From contig NZ_MVOL01000005.1 of the NCBI RefSeq assembly GCF_002018875.1, positions 248,001-312,000 of the forward strand: a DNA stretch of 64,000 nt, in the 5' to 3' direction. The stretch comes from Pseudomonas sp. MF4836 (GTDB lineage Bacteria > Pseudomonadota > Gammaproteobacteria > Pseudomonadales > Pseudomonadaceae). Below are positions 53,364-63,197 of this stretch, in pieces. Below the pieces are notes generated by a model. It saw only the letters and a program-made list of their open reading frames with translations. It was not told the DNA's origin and made no database searches. Within the stretch, counting starts at the first letter, position 1. Every line of letters starts with the position of its first letter. The position numbers and the translations under genes are program-made.

Positions 53364-53846
53364 ATGGGGATTGCGGCCAGGGAACTGCGTCTGTATGTGA
53401 TTCGTCCGACCCTGCAGTATCTGGGTCGCCACAGTCCATGCGCAGAATCGTTGTTGCTGGGCATCGCCGCCAGCCAATCGGACCTGGGCTCAGCCCTGCA
53501 CGACCGCCGCGGCCATGGCCTCTACTGCATTGCCGAACGCCGCCACGCGGCACTCTGGGACCTGTACCTGGCCCTCGACCCCGAACTCGCCAGCCGGGTC
53601 CGGGGCCTGGCCAGCCAGCATGCTTTCCTGAGCAGCCCTCACCTGGAACTCACGGTAAATCTGCGCTATGCCACGGCCATAGCCTGGCTGCTGATCGAAG
53701 AACAACAAACCGCACTGCCGGCTGCCGACGACCTGCTCGGCATGGCCCGCCTCTGGAGACAGACTTTCCAACCCCAAGGACGGTTGCGGGATTTCACCTG
53801 CGCCTGGAAAACCCATGTCTCCCCGCTGAACCTCCTCCCCTGCTGA
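53364..53846 (+). CDS. Hypothetical protein, 160 residues, possible relative of a phage lysozyme-like family
   Basis: Soluble helical protein beginning MGIAARELRLYVIRPTLQYLG. The pattern ESLLLGIAASQSDLG ... HGLYCIAERRHAALWDLYL ... LRYATAIAWLL ... ARLWRQTFQPQGRLRDFTCAWK resembles phage- and plasmid-borne proteins in which the second block reads AAQES; here the glutamate position is Gln/Ser, so any lytic activity would be lost. That comparison is from memory and uncertain. GAGGG lies just before ATG 53364; the frame is open to 53136 but crosses A/T-rich intergenic DNA. Flanked by the small gene above and fadL below. Confidence 0.65.
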   Translation: MGIAARELRLYVIRPTLQYLGRHSPCAESLLLGIAASQSDLGSALHDRRGHGLYCIAERRHAALWDLYLALDPELASRVRGLASQHAFLSSPHLELTVNLRYATAIAWLLIEEQQTALPAADDLLGMARLWRQTFQPQGRLRDFTCAWKTHVSPLNLLPC

Positions 53847-53991
53847 TCGCGCTTTTTGCACGATCGGCGAAGAAACGCCATTTTTGGTCGGATTGTCCTA
53901 CAAAACCGCTCTAAATCAAGGCATACAGCCTATAGCGCTAGGACGAAAATGTTGGTAATTTTCGCCCCGGTGATCACCAGGAGTTCTAATA

Positions 53992-55293
53992 ATGAAAAAA
54001 GTAATGCTCAAAACAACCATCAGCCTCGCCGTTGCCATGGCATCCAGCCAACTTTTCGCGAGTGGCTTTGCCCTCAACGAACAGAGCATCAGCGGGATGG
54101 GTACTGGTTTCGCAGGTCGCTCTTCTTCTGCCGATGATGCAAGCACTGTATTTGGTAACCCTGCCGGCATGTCGCGCCTCAAGCGCCAGCAAGTCACCGG
54201 CGGGATGGCCGCGATTGATGCCTCGACCGACATCAAGGACACCAGCGGTAGCCGCAGCGGGACCAACAAAGGCGACATGGTGCCTTTCACCGCCGTACCA
54301 ATGGGTTTCTATGTCAAGCCAATCGATGACCAGTGGGCCTTCGGTCTGGGCGTATACGCTCCTTTCGGTCTGATCACCGACTACGAAAGCTCCTTCCAGG
54401 GCCGTAACTTCGGCAGCAAAAGTGAAGTCAAGGTGGTGACCTTCCAGCCAACCGTCAGCTACGCCTTCAACGACAAGGTTTCGATCGGTTTCGGTCCAAC
54501 CATCAACCGCATTTCCGGTGTGCTGGAATCCACGCTTAACACGCCGTTCACCGCGACCGATGGCCAAGTGCAGATCAAAGGCGACGATATCGGCTACGGC
54601 TACAACATTGGCGTTCTGGTTCAAGCCACTGACACCACCCGTGTCGGCCTGACCTACCACTCCAAGGTTGATTACAAGCTTGAAGGCCACACTACGGTCT
54701 CTCCAGGCGCAGGCACTCCGACTCCGGTCATGAAAGGCGCACGCTACGACGCGTCGCTGAAAATCCAGACGCCGGAATCCCTCGACCTGTCCGTAACCCA
54801 GGAACTCAACGACGCCTGGACCCTGTATGCAGGTACTACCTGGACTCGCTGGAGCCGCCTGAAAGACATCACCGTGGATAACGAAGGTGTAACCGTAGCT
54901 GCTGGCGGCGGCGCAGCCCCAGGCGCCTTCACCACCATCAAGGAAGACCAGAACTGGCATGACACCTGGGCCTATGCGATCGGTACTTCGTACCAGTTGA
55001 ACAAGCAATGGGTCCTGCGTACCGGTCTGACCTTTGACCAGTCGCCAACCAACAACACCGATCGCTCGCCACGCATTCCTACCGGCGACCGGACGATTTT
55101 CAGCCTCGGTGCTGGCTGGTCGCCAACTGAAGACCTGACCATCGATGTGGCCTACTCCTACCTCAAGGAAGAAAAGGTCAACATCAACCGCAGCAACACC
55201 AGCCCGACCGCTTCGCCATTGGCACGTAGCTACAACGCCGAATACGAAAACAGCGCCCACGGTTTCGGTGTAGGTGCTACCTACCGCTTCTAA
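53992..55293 (+). CDS. fadL: FadL-family outer-membrane long-chain fatty acid channel
   Basis: 433 residues. Signal peptide to ...SSQLFA, then the mature N-terminus SGFALNEQSISGMGTGFAGRSS with the conserved NPA motif (VFGNPAGMSR) of FadL hatch domains; the rest is alternating beta strands ending in GVGATYRF, with the terminal Phe of outer-membrane barrels. It takes up long-chain fatty acids or related hydrophobic compounds. AGGAG lies 7 bases before the ATG. The following gene (glutathione peroxidase) is convergent. Confidence 0.9.
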   Translation: MKKVMLKTTISLAVAMASSQLFASGFALNEQSISGMGTGFAGRSSSADDASTVFGNPAGMSRLKRQQVTGGMAAIDASTDIKDTSGSRSGTNKGDMVPFTAVPMGFYVKPIDDQWAFGLGVYAPFGLITDYESSFQGRNFGSKSEVKVVTFQPTVSYAFNDKVSIGFGPTINRISGVLESTLNTPFTATDGQVQIKGDDIGYGYNIGVLVQATDTTRVGLTYHSKVDYKLEGHTTVSPGAGTPTPVMKGARYDASLKIQTPESLDLSVTQELNDAWTLYAGTTWTRWSRLKDITVDNEGVTVAAGGGAAPGAFTTIKEDQNWHDTWAYAIGTSYQLNKQWVLRTGLTFDQSPTNNTDRSPRIPTGDRTIFSLGAGWSPTEDLTIDVAYSYLKEEKVNINRSNTSPTASPLARSYNAEYENSAHGFGVGATYRF

Positions 55294-55330
55294 GCATCAT
55301 CGCCGGGCCAACTCCCGCGCTGAGAAACGA

Positions 55331-55367
55331 AAAAGCCCCGCATCCAACAGGATCCGGGGCTTTTTTA
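55331..55367. terminator. Bidirectional terminator between fadL and glutathione peroxidase
   Basis: AAAAGCCCCG and CGGGGCTTTT form a 10-bp stem, extended by ATC/GAT inside, with T tract after it on the plus strand and A tract giving the same on the minus strand. Confidence 0.88.
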
Positions 55368-55382
55368 TTCAGTGCATTGAAC

Positions 55383-55934
55383 TCAGGGTTGGGAAGCCAG
55401 GGCTTTTTCCACCGCCTCGATCAACTCCGGGCTGTCGGGCTTGGTCAAGCTGGAAAAGTTTGCAATCACCCGCCCCTGGCGGTCGACCACGTACTTGTAG
55501 AAATTCCATTTCGGCGCGCTGCTCTGTTCGGCCAGGACCTTGAACAGGTGCACGGCGTCCGGGCCCCGGACTTTCTGCGGCTCGCTCATGGTGAAGGTCA
55601 CGCCGTAATTGACGTAACAGACCTTGGCGGTTTCCGCGCCGTCCTTGGCCTCCTGTTTGAAGTCATTGGAGGGCACGCCCAGCACCTCCAACCCTTGCTC
55701 CTTATAGCGCTGATACAAGGCTTCCAGACCTTTGAACTGCGGGGCAAAACCGCAGAAGCTCGCGGTGTTGACCACGATCAACGGCTTGCCAGCAAAGCGC
55801 TGGCACAGGTCGATGGACTCCTTGGCGTGGAGCTTGGGCAACGAGCCTTGCAACAGGGATGGGCAGTCTGCGGCCCAGGCCGAACTCCCCAGGGCAACGA
55901 ATAGAGCTGGAACCGCAAGCCAGCGCATCAACAT
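55383..55934 (-). CDS. Periplasmic glutathione peroxidase-family protein
   Basis: 183 residues with a signal peptide ([18 protein letters not shown]), so it is exported, unlike cytosolic BtuE. The catalytic cysteine is Cys61 in [12 protein letters not shown]; the second-shell NDF (PSNDFKQE) and the Trp of [10 protein letters not shown] are present, while the GPx Gln is in the FKQE region. It probably reduces hydroperoxides with thioredoxin-like donors in the periplasm. AAGGA stands 8 bases before ATG 55934. Faces the fatty-acid channel gene. Confidence 0.88.
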   Translation of the reverse strand: MLMRWLAVPALFVALGSSAWAADCPSLLQGSLPKLHAKESIDLCQRFAGKPLIVVNTASFCGFAPQFKGLEALYQRYKEQGLEVLGVPSNDFKQEAKDGAETAKVCYVNYGVTFTMSEPQKVRGPDAVHLFKVLAEQSSAPKWNFYKYVVDRQGRVIANFSSLTKPDSPELIEAVEKALASQP

Positions 55935-55990
55935 ATTCTGCGTCCTTGATCAAATCGTCAGACTGCGACGTTACTCGTCTGCCGTCGCCC

Positions 55991-56113
55991 CTAGCAAGCG
56001 CCCATGCCCAACTCCATCAGCGCCAGCCCACCGCGCTGCCAGCCCCACCAGGCCAGCAGCACCAGACCGGTTCCGAGCACCAGGCCCAAGCCAAGCCAGC
56101 CTATACGGCTCAC
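55991..56113 (-). CDS. 40-residue single-span membrane protein coupled to the MFS gene
   Basis: Starts with GTG whose GTGA overlaps the TGA stop of the MFS gene. The peptide has one hydrophobic span (WLGLGLVLGTGLVLLAWWGW) and a short tail ending in MELGMGAC. The coupling and the clean membrane span support a real small protein, perhaps an accessory subunit of the transporter. No family is recognised. Too short for certainty. Confidence 0.55.
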   Translation of the reverse strand: MSRIGWLGLGLVLGTGLVLLAWWGWQRGGLALMELGMGAC

Positions 56114-57318
56114 ACCGCGCCTGCCTGGGCTTGCAGGCGTGCCACCGGGCGCTCCCGCACGGGCCAATTGAGAGCGGCCGCCAACAGACTCAAGAGAATC
56201 GCCACCTGCCAGATCAAGTCATAACTCCCGGTTCGGTCGTACACCACACCTCCCAGCCAGCCACCCAGGAACGAACCCAACTGGTGGAAGAGAAACACAA
56301 TGCCGCCGAGCATGGACAAGTTGCGCACGCCGAACAAGGTCGCCACCGTGCCGTTGGTCAAGGGCACAGTCGACAGCCAGAGAAAGCCCATCGCCATGCC
56401 GAATAGGTAGGCGCTGGTCTGGGTCACCGGCAGCCACAGGAACAACCCGATGACCACCGCCCGCAGCAGATAGAGCCCGGTCAGCAAGCGCGGCTTGGAC
56501 ATCCGCCCGCCGAGCCAGCCGGCGGTATAAGTACCGAAGATATTGAACAGCCCGATCAGCGCCAGCACCGTGGTGCCCACCGTGGCCGGCAGGTGCTGAT
56601 CCACCAGGTAGGCCGGCAAGTGCACGCCGATAAACACCACCTGAAAGCCACAGACGAAAAAGCCGAAGGCCAGCAGCCAGAACCCGGAATGCCCGCACGC
56701 CTCGCGCAGCGCCTGGCCCAGGCTCTGCTCATGGCCGAGCACCGGCAATGGCTTGTCCTTGAGCATGCTCACCAGCGGCACAATCAGCGCCACCAGCAGG
56801 CCCAGTACCAGCAGGGCCGAGGACCAGCCCAGCCAGCCAATCAGTCCCAGGGTGCCGGGCAACATGGCGAACTGGCCGAACGAACCGGCGGCACTGGCGA
56901 CGCCCATGCCCATGCTGCGTTTTTCCGCTGGCAAGGCACGGCCGACGACGCCGAGAATCACCGAAAACGAGGTCCCCGACAGGCCGATGCCGATCAGCAG
57001 GCCGGCGCTCAGGGACAGCGACAACGGCGAATCCGAGAGCCCCATGAACACCAGGCCGATCGCATAGAGCACGCCGCCGATCAGCACCACCTTGGCCGCG
57101 CCAAAGCGGTCAGCCAAGGCGCCGGTGAAGGGTTGCGCCAGGCCCCAAATCAGGTTCTGCAAGGCGATGGCAAAGGCAAACACCTCACGCCCCCAGCCAA
57201 ACTGCGCACTCATGGGCGGCAAGAACAGGCCAAAGCCGTGACGCACCCCGAGGGACAGCGCCAGAATCAACGCACTGCCCAGAAGCACCCAACCGCTGGT
57301 ACGCCACATCGATGACAT
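56110..57318 (-). CDS. MFS transporter (oxalate/formate or monocarboxylate type)
   Basis: 402 residues, twelve helices. GVRHGFGLFLPPMSAQFGWGREVFAFAIALQNL is typical of the OFA/monocarboxylate branch of the MFS; the loop after helix 2 reads GALADRFGAAKVV. It lies downstream of marR on the same strand, with a MarR-type operator in the 53-base gap, and is translationally coupled to a 40-residue membrane protein. The solute is unknown. Confidence 0.87.
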   Translation of the reverse strand: MSSMWRTSGWVLLGSALILALSLGVRHGFGLFLPPMSAQFGWGREVFAFAIALQNLIWGLAQPFTGALADRFGAAKVVLIGGVLYAIGLVFMGLSDSPLSLSLSAGLLIGIGLSGTSFSVILGVVGRALPAEKRSMGMGVASAAGSFGQFAMLPGTLGLIGWLGWSSALLVLGLLVALIVPLVSMLKDKPLPVLGHEQSLGQALREACGHSGFWLLAFGFFVCGFQVVFIGVHLPAYLVDQHLPATVGTTVLALIGLFNIFGTYTAGWLGGRMSKPRLLTGLYLLRAVVIGLFLWLPVTQTSAYLFGMAMGFLWLSTVPLTNGTVATLFGVRNLSMLGGIVFLFHQLGSFLGGWLGGVVYDRTGSYDLIWQVAILLSLLAAALNWPVRERPVARLQAQAGAV

Positions 57319-57334
57319 TTTTATTCTCCAAATT

Positions 57335-57350
57335 GCGGGTATCTACCCGC
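57335..57350. promoter_or_regulatory. MarR-type operator upstream of the MFS gene
   Basis: GCGGGTATCTACCCGC is a near-perfect 16-bp palindrome (all outer positions pair). It lies 17 bases before the MFS start. It matches the site upstream of marR (57780-57795) at 14 of 16 positions. Confidence 0.7.
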
Positions 57351-57371
57351 TTATAAGCGAACGAATGGCTT

Positions 57372-57776
57372 TCAAGCCAATTCGTTGAGCAAGGCCAACA
57401 AGGTTTCGCGCTTCTCTGCACCCAGGCGATCGATCAAACGCTGCTGCGCGGCTTCCCAGGCCGGCAGCGCCGCCACCAGGCGCTCACAGCCGGCTTCGGT
57501 CAGCAACACCAGGCGATTGCGCTGATCTTCACCCTCCACCAGCGTCACCAGGCCCTCGCCTTCCAGAACCCGCAAATTGCGCCCCAGGGTGCTGCGATCC
57601 AGGCCCATGGCTTCAGCCAGGCTGGAAATACTCGGCTGATCCAGGCGTTGCAGATTGCACAGCAAGGAATACTGGGCAACGTTGATCCCGAAGCCGTCGA
57701 GGGCGCCGTCGTAATACCTGCTGACGCCACGGGCGGCACGACGCAGGTTGGTGCACAAACATTGAGAAGGAAGCAT
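57372..57776 (-). CDS. MarR family repressor
   Basis: 134 residues with the MarR winged helix: ISSLAEAMGLDRSTLGRNLRVLEGEGLVTLVEGEDQRNRLVLLTEAG. The N-terminus has a CLC pair (MLPSQCLCTNLRRAARGVSRYYD) that could make it redox- or metal-responsive, in the manner of OhrR-like members; this is inference. A palindromic operator lies 4-19 bases before its start codon, over the ribosome site, and a second before the MFS gene, so it probably represses itself and the transporter. Confidence 0.9.
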   Translation of the reverse strand: MLPSQCLCTNLRRAARGVSRYYDGALDGFGINVAQYSLLCNLQRLDQPSISSLAEAMGLDRSTLGRNLRVLEGEGLVTLVEGEDQRNRLVLLTEAGCERLVAALPAWEAAQQRLIDRLGAEKRETLLALLNELA

Positions 57777-57779
57777 GGT

Positions 57780-57795
57780 GCGTGTATATACCCGC
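57780..57795. promoter_or_regulatory. MarR-type operator upstream of marR
   Basis: GCGTGTATATACCCGC shares 14 of 16 positions with the palindrome at 57335-57350. It lies just before the marR start codon, where bound protein would block transcription, giving autorepression. Confidence 0.65.
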
Positions 57796-57834
57796 GATTC
57801 ATGTAAAGCAAGAATTTTGCATTCAAGGCCCGGC

Positions 57835-58566
57835 TCAGAACAACGCCAGGCCCACCAGCACCGCCACTTCCAACAATTCCAGCAAGGCCCCCGCGGTGTC
57901 GCCCGTGGTGCCGCCCAGACGGCGCAGCATCAGCTGGCGCAGCCAGAAAAACACCACGGCCGACAACAGCAGTGCGAACACGCCGAGGTAACCGGCAAGC
58001 AGCACGCACCCCAGCGCCACCACCGCCAGCACCTGGCGCCCGGCACGCCGTGGCAGATGATCGGCCAGCGCCTGCCCCAGCCCCCCGGGACGCACATAAG
58101 GCGTGCACAGGAACAGCCCCAGCAGCGAGGCACGTCCGATCAGCGGCGCCAGCAACAGAGCCACACCGTGATGCTGCTCGATCAACGCCACCAGCGCGAC
58201 GAACTTGAGCAACAGCACCAACACCAGGGTCACCACCGCGATCGGCCCGCTGCGCGGGTCCTTCATGATGGTCAGCGTCCGTTCACGATCGCCAAAACCG
58301 CCGAGCCAGGCATCGGCGCTGTCCGCCAATCCGTCCAGATGCAGGCCGCCGCTGAGCAGCACCCAGGCACTGAGCAGCAAGGCCCCATGCAGCAGCAACG
58401 GCGTACCGTCGAGCAGCCCGTTGAGCCCCCACAACACAACGCCAAACAGCCCCCCCACCAGGGGATAGAACAGCAGCGAACGTCCCAGTTCCTGGGGTTG
58501 CGGCATGCCGGGCAGGCGAATCGGCAAGCTGCTGAGAAACTGCAAGGCGATCCAGAACGGCAGCAT
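57835..58566 (-). CDS. cobS: Adenosylcobinamide-GDP ribazoletransferase (cobalamin synthase)
   Basis: 243 residues, several membrane helices. Family motifs: FLSSLPIR near the start, YPLVGGLFG, GGLHLDGLADSADAWLGG with the Asp-rich metal site, and DPRSGPIAVV. It joins adenosylcobinamide-GDP to alpha-ribazole in the last assembly step (cobV in the P. denitrificans scheme). Last gene of the operon; cobC stops 2 bases before it. Confidence 0.93.
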   Translation of the reverse strand: MLPFWIALQFLSSLPIRLPGMPQPQELGRSLLFYPLVGGLFGVVLWGLNGLLDGTPLLLHGALLLSAWVLLSGGLHLDGLADSADAWLGGFGDRERTLTIMKDPRSGPIAVVTLVLVLLLKFVALVALIEQHHGVALLLAPLIGRASLLGLFLCTPYVRPGGLGQALADHLPRRAGRQVLAVVALGCVLLAGYLGVFALLLSAVVFFWLRQLMLRRLGGTTGDTAGALLELLEVAVLVGLALF

Positions 58567-58568
58567 GT

Positions 58569-59144
58569 TCAGCGACCCTCGCTCAGGCGCCGATCCGCCT
58601 CGACCCGCAACGCAAACAAGGCGCCGTGAGCCACCTCGACATTCAGCAACTGCTCGCGGGGCAAGCCCCTTGCCCGGGCCAGCAACAGGCGCATCACTCC
58701 ACCATGGCTGATCAACAACACACGCTGCCCGGCGTACGCCCCGTGCAGACGCTCGACAGCCGCCAATACACGCTCGGAAAATGCCAGCACCGGCTCGCCC
58801 GCAGGCGGCGTGAAGCTGTAAGGGTCAGCCCAGAACCGCCCCAGGACCTCGGCGTCGGTCTCCATCAGCGCGGCGGCACTCTGACCTTCCCAGGCGCCGA
58901 AATGCAGCTCCTGCAAGTCTTTCTCCAGGGTCACCGGCAACCCCAGGCGAGCCCCCAGTTCCTCGGCAAAGCGCGCGCAGCGCTGCAACGGCGAACTGAC
59001 CAGCCGATCCCAGGGCCCCTGGGCCTCGACCGCCAGGCGCATCTGCTGCCAGCCCTTGGCAGTCAGAGCATCGTCCAGGCTGCCGCGCAAGCCGCCACCG
59101 AGTTCGGTTTCGCCATGGCGCAGCAGGTCAAGGCGCAAGGTCAT
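58569..59144 (-). CDS. cobC: Alpha-ribazole phosphatase, histidine phosphatase family
   Basis: 191 residues. [11 protein letters not shown] holds the phospho-acceptor His; [25 protein letters not shown] and [13 protein letters not shown] complete the site. It dephosphorylates alpha-ribazole-5-phosphate (or adenosylcobalamin-5-phosphate). It overlaps cobT by 4 bases and is 2 bases from cobS. Confidence 0.9.
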   Translation of the reverse strand: MTLRLDLLRHGETELGGGLRGSLDDALTAKGWQQMRLAVEAQGPWDRLVSSPLQRCARFAEELGARLGLPVTLEKDLQELHFGAWEGQSAAALMETDAEVLGRFWADPYSFTPPAGEPVLAFSERVLAAVERLHGAYAGQRVLLISHGGVMRLLLARARGLPREQLLNVEVAHGALFALRVEADRRLSEGR

Positions 59145-60196
59145 GCCGGACGATCCGCCACGGCGGCTTCGGCAAAGGTCGCCATCTGCCCGTGCAGGTC
59201 GCAGGCCAGGCGCAACAGCGGCACCGCCAGCGCGGCACCACTGCCTTCACCCAGGCGCAGGCCAAGTTCGAGTAGCGGCTCGGCGCCGAGGATGTCGAGG
59301 ACATGCCGATGACCCGGCTCAGCACCGCGATGGCCGAACAATAGCCACGGCCGGCAACCCGGGTTGAGGCGTACCGCCACCAGGGCGGCCACAGTGCAGA
59401 TAAAACCATCCACCAGGACCGCGATCCCTTCCTGGGCGCACGCCAAGTAGGCCCCGACCAGGGCCGCCACTTCAAACCCGCCCAGGTTGAACAGGGTCTG
59501 CAGAACGTCTTCACGCTGGGCGCCGTGGAGCTGCAAGGCGCGCTCGATCACCTGCGCCTTGTGGCTGACACCCGCCGCATCGAGCCCGGTGCCGGGCCCG
59601 GCGAGATCCGCCACCGGAATCTCCAGCAGCGCGCAGGCAATGGCACTGGCCGAGGTGGTGTTGCCGATGCCCATTTCGCCACCGATAAACAACTGGCTGC
59701 CTGCGGCCAGGGCCCGTCGCGCGCTATCGCGACCGGCCTGCAAGGCTTGCTCACCCTGGGCCCGGGTCATGGCGGGGCCATTCACGAAGTTATGGGTACC
59801 GGGGCCGAGGTTGAGGTGGCGCACGCCTGGCAGATCCAGGCCCGGGTTGATGGTGCCCAGATCGACCACTTCCAGCTGCGCACCCAGTTGCCGCGCCAGC
59901 ACGCTGATCGCCGCGCCGCCGCTAACGAAGTTGAGCAACATCTGCCCGGTGACGGCCTGCGGATAAGCCGAAACACCTTCGGCCACCACCCCGTGATCAC
60001 CGGCGAAAATGGCGATCCACAGCTGGCTCAGCTCGGGCTTGACCCGCCCTTGCAGCCCGGCCAGTTGCACCGCTGCCAGCTCCAGGCGACCCAGAGACCC
60101 GGCCGGCTTGGTCAACTGCTGCTGACGGGCTTGCGCCTGTTCCAGGGCCTGGGCGTCCAGCGCTTTGCACGGTTGCAGCCACCAGGAGTCATTCAT
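59141..60196 (-). CDS. cobT: Nicotinate-nucleotide-dimethylbenzimidazole phosphoribosyltransferase
   Basis: 351 residues, normal length. [48 protein letters not shown] and the C-terminal catalytic Glu region [17 protein letters not shown] are all present. It makes alpha-ribazole-5-phosphate for the lower ligand. ATG 60196 (MNDSWWLQP) is preferred over the open frame to 60283, which overlaps cobU. Overlaps of 4 bases on both sides. Confidence 0.94.
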   Translation of the reverse strand: MNDSWWLQPCKALDAQALEQAQARQQQLTKPAGSLGRLELAAVQLAGLQGRVKPELSQLWIAIFAGDHGVVAEGVSAYPQAVTGQMLLNFVSGGAAISVLARQLGAQLEVVDLGTINPGLDLPGVRHLNLGPGTHNFVNGPAMTRAQGEQALQAGRDSARRALAAGSQLFIGGEMGIGNTTSASAIACALLEIPVADLAGPGTGLDAAGVSHKAQVIERALQLHGAQREDVLQTLFNLGGFEVAALVGAYLACAQEGIAVLVDGFICTVAALVAVRLNPGCRPWLLFGHRGAEPGHRHVLDILGAEPLLELGLRLGEGSGAALAVPLLRLACDLHGQMATFAEAAVADRPA

Positions 60197-60714
60197 AACG
60201 CAGTTCCTTTCAAAGTCAGGGGCAGGCCGGCGACCGTCAGGATCACTCGCTGACAACGCTCGGCCAGGGCTTGATGCAACCAACCGGCTTCATCGACATA
60301 GCGGCGAGTCAATTCGCCCAGCGGCACGACACCCATACCGGTCTCGTTGCTGACAAAAATAATCTGCCCAGGCAATGCCTCCAGGCACTGCAACAGCGCT
60401 TCGCGCTCGGCCGCCAGGCGTTCGGCGTCATCGAGCATCAGCAGGTTGGTCAGCCACAGGGTCAGGCAATCCACCAACAGGCAACGCTCGGGCGCGGCGT
60501 TTTCCCGCAACACCCGGGCCAGGGCCAGGGGTTCTTCGATCAATGCCCAGTGCGCCGGACGTCGCTCGCGGTGATGCAGGATGCGCTGGTTCATCTCGCC
60601 ATCCAGCGGCTGGCTGGTGGCGATATAAGTCACGGCCAGGGCGCTGTCGGCAGCGAGCTTCTCAGCCAGGCGACTTTTCCCGGAACGGGCACCGCCGAGT
60701 ATCAGTTGCAGCAT
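60193..60714 (-). CDS. cobU: Adenosylcobinamide kinase / GTP:adenosylcobinamide-phosphate guanylyltransferase
   Basis: 173 residues. P-loop [15 protein letters not shown] at the very start, the guanylylated-His region [27 protein letters not shown] and [12 protein letters not shown]. It phosphorylates and GMP-activates adenosylcobinamide (cobP in the P. denitrificans scheme). 42 bases after cobQ, 4-base overlap with cobT. Confidence 0.95.
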   Translation of the reverse strand: MLQLILGGARSGKSRLAEKLAADSALAVTYIATSQPLDGEMNQRILHHRERRPAHWALIEEPLALARVLRENAAPERCLLVDCLTLWLTNLLMLDDAERLAAEREALLQCLEALPGQIIFVSNETGMGVVPLGELTRRYVDEAGWLHQALAERCQRVILTVAGLPLTLKGTAL

Positions 60715-60756
60715 GCTTGGACACCTTAGAGGTTGAAGGGCGAACCGGATCGCCAG

Positions 60757-62208
60757 TTAAAGCCCACAGAGTTCACGCAGGTAGGCGGTGTCAAGGTGTT
60801 GCTCCACCAGGTCGGCCAGGCGCTCGATATCGCGCTCGCGCAGGGCGTGGTAATCGACTTCCTGCACGTCCGCCAGGCCCGCCCAGCGCAACAGCGCCGT
60901 ACAAGCCGCCGGGGCCTCGAACAGGCCGTGCAGGTAGCTGCCGAGAATCTGCCCATCGGCGCTGCAGGCGCCATCGCTGCGGCCGTCGTCCAGCAGCACC
61001 GCCGCCCGCTCCAGGGCCGGCCCGGTGGTGACTCCGGCATGGATTTCATAGCCACTGACGGCGGCGTTTTCCAGGGTCAGGCGACCACGCACATTGCGCA
61101 GTTGCTTGTGCGCCTCAAGCTCGGTAGCGAACGCCAGCAAACCCAGGCCCGGGCTTGAACCCGACGGTCCTTCGAGCCCCAGCGGGTCATGGACCTGCTC
61201 GCCGAGCATCTGCAAGCCACCGCAAATGCCCAGCAGCTTGCCGCCGTAACGCAGGTGCCGGGCGATGGCCGCCTCCCAACCATTGGCCCGCAGGTAGGCC
61301 AAGTCGCTGCGCACGCTTTTCGAGCCGGGGAGGATGATCAGGTCGGCCGCCGGAATCGCCTGGCCCGGCCCGACGAACTGCAGATCGACCTGGGGGTGCA
61401 GGCGCAGGGGATCGAAATCGGTGTGATTGCTGATCCGCGGCAACACCGGCACCACCACCTTCAATACGTGTTCGACCTTGACGGCCTGGCGCTGGTCGAT
61501 GCCGTCCTCGGCCTCCAGGTGCAGGTCCATCACATACGGCAGGACCCCGACCACCGGTTTGCCGGTGCGCGCCTCGAGCCAGTCCAGGCCCGGTTGTAGC
61601 AAGGCGATATCGCCGCGAAAACGATTGATGATGAAACCTTTGACCCGTGCCTGCTCAGTGGCCGACAGCAGCTCCAGAGTGCCCACCAGATGGGCGAAGA
61701 CCCCGCCGCGGTTGATGTCGGCAATCAACAGCACCGGACAGTCAACCGCTTCGGCAAACCCCATATTGGCGATGTCGCCGGCCCGCAGATTGATCTCCGC
61801 CGGCGACCCGGCGCCCTCCACCATCACCACCGGATAAGCCGCGCTCAGCCGTTGGTGGGACGCCAGCACCGCCTGCATGGCGATGGCCTTGTAGTCGTGA
61901 TAGGCCACCGCATTCATGCTGGTGACGGCGCGCCCATGAATGATGACCTGGGCCCCTGTATCACTGTTGGGCTTGAGCAGCACCGGGTTCATGTCAGTGT
62001 GCGGTTCGAGGTTGGCAGCCTGGGCCTGGACCGCCTGGGCCCGACCGATTTCGCCGCCATCGGCGGTGACCGCGCTGTTGAGCGCCATGTTCTGCGGCTT
62101 GAACGGCACCACGCTGACACCCTGGCGGATCAGCCAGCGGCACAGCGCGGTGACCAGGGTACTTTTACCGGCATCCGAAGTGGTGCCTTGCACCATCAGG
62201 GTGGTCAT
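60757..62208 (-). CDS. cobQ: Cobyric acid synthase
   Basis: 483 residues. N-terminal synthetase domain with [22 protein letters not shown] (P-loop-like) and [13 protein letters not shown]-terminal glutamine amidotransferase domain with the catalytic Cys in [10 protein letters not shown] and the His in GYEIHAG. It amidates four side chains of the corrin. Overlaps cobD by 4 bases. Confidence 0.96.
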   Translation of the reverse strand: MTTLMVQGTTSDAGKSTLVTALCRWLIRQGVSVVPFKPQNMALNSAVTADGGEIGRAQAVQAQAANLEPHTDMNPVLLKPNSDTGAQVIIHGRAVTSMNAVAYHDYKAIAMQAVLASHQRLSAAYPVVMVEGAGSPAEINLRAGDIANMGFAEAVDCPVLLIADINRGGVFAHLVGTLELLSATEQARVKGFIINRFRGDIALLQPGLDWLEARTGKPVVGVLPYVMDLHLEAEDGIDQRQAVKVEHVLKVVVPVLPRISNHTDFDPLRLHPQVDLQFVGPGQAIPAADLIILPGSKSVRSDLAYLRANGWEAAIARHLRYGGKLLGICGGLQMLGEQVHDPLGLEGPSGSSPGLGLLAFATELEAHKQLRNVRGRLTLENAAVSGYEIHAGVTTGPALERAAVLLDDGRSDGACSADGQILGSYLHGLFEAPAACTALLRWAGLADVQEVDYHALRERDIERLADLVEQHLDTAYLRELCGL

Positions 62209-63197
62209 GGGGTGTCCTTGGAATAGGCCTGCAGCGCTTGCTCCAGGCGCGACCAGTCGGCTTCATCGGCCGGCAGGCCAAAACGCAGGCTGCTGTTGTG
62301 CATGAACAGCCGCAGGAGGATGCCGCGCCGCGCCATGAACTCGTAGAGGTTCTCGGCATCGGCCACGATCAACCATTGAAACAGCGCGCAGCCGCCCTGC
62401 GGCTTGAGGCCGTGGTGCTCAAGAATGGCCGCCAGGCGCAGGCTGGCCGCGTCGCAGCGCAAACGCTGGCGGGCATGCCCCGGGGCATCCTGCAGGCAGG
62501 CCTGGCCCACCACCCGGGTCGGGCCGCTCACTGCCCACGGGCCCACCTGCTCGGCCAGCAGTTTGAGCAGCTTGCGTTCAGCCAGGACAAAACCCAGGCG
62601 CACACCGGCCAGGCCGAAGAACTTGCCAAACGAACGCAGCACAATCAGCCCCACCTGATGCGCGTGGGACGCCAGGCTCAGTTGCGGGGTGGTGTCCATG
62701 AAGGCTTCATCCACCACCAACCAGCCACCGCGCTGGGCCAGGCGCCCATGCCAGTCGAGCAGGCGCTCCGGAGTCAGGCTCAGGCCGGTGGGGTTGTTCG
62801 GGTTGACAACCACCAGCACATCGAGGCTGTCGAGGAAGAAGTCGACCTCCTGCTCCAGCACCTCGCGCACGATATAGCCACTGCGGCGCCAGGCCTCGGC
62901 GTGTTCGGCGTAACAGGGCGACAACACCCCGACCTTGCCGGCGCGGCGCAAACGCGGCAGCAACTGGATCGCCGCCTGCGACCCGGCGACCGGCAATACC
63001 TCGCTGGCGCCGTAGTAGTCACACGCCGCGCGCTCCAGGCCGTCATCGGTTTCCGGCAGGCGTGCCCAGGCGCGCTCGGGGATCTCCGGAATCGGAAATG
63101 GCCAGGGGGCCAGGCCACTGGACAGGTCCAGCCAGGCGTTCTCCGCGATGCCGTATTGCGCCGCGGCCTTGCGCAGCCGTCCGCCGTGCTCAAGCAT
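62205..63197 (-). CDS. cobD: Threonine-phosphate decarboxylase (class I/II aminotransferase fold)
   Basis: 330 residues. PLP-enzyme motifs: [20 protein letters not shown] and the Schiff-base lysine in [18 protein letters not shown]. It supplies (R)-1-aminopropan-2-ol phosphate for the nucleotide loop (named cobC in the P. denitrificans scheme). ATG 63197 overlaps the cbiB stop by 8 bases; six more codons are open upstream. Confidence 0.92.
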   Translation of the reverse strand: MLEHGGRLRKAAAQYGIAENAWLDLSSGLAPWPFPIPEIPERAWARLPETDDGLERAACDYYGASEVLPVAGSQAAIQLLPRLRRAGKVGVLSPCYAEHAEAWRRSGYIVREVLEQEVDFFLDSLDVLVVVNPNNPTGLSLTPERLLDWHGRLAQRGGWLVVDEAFMDTTPQLSLASHAHQVGLIVLRSFGKFFGLAGVRLGFVLAERKLLKLLAEQVGPWAVSGPTRVVGQACLQDAPGHARQRLRCDAASLRLAAILEHHGLKPQGGCALFQWLIVADAENLYEFMARRGILLRLFMHNSSLRFGLPADEADWSRLEQALQAYSKDTP

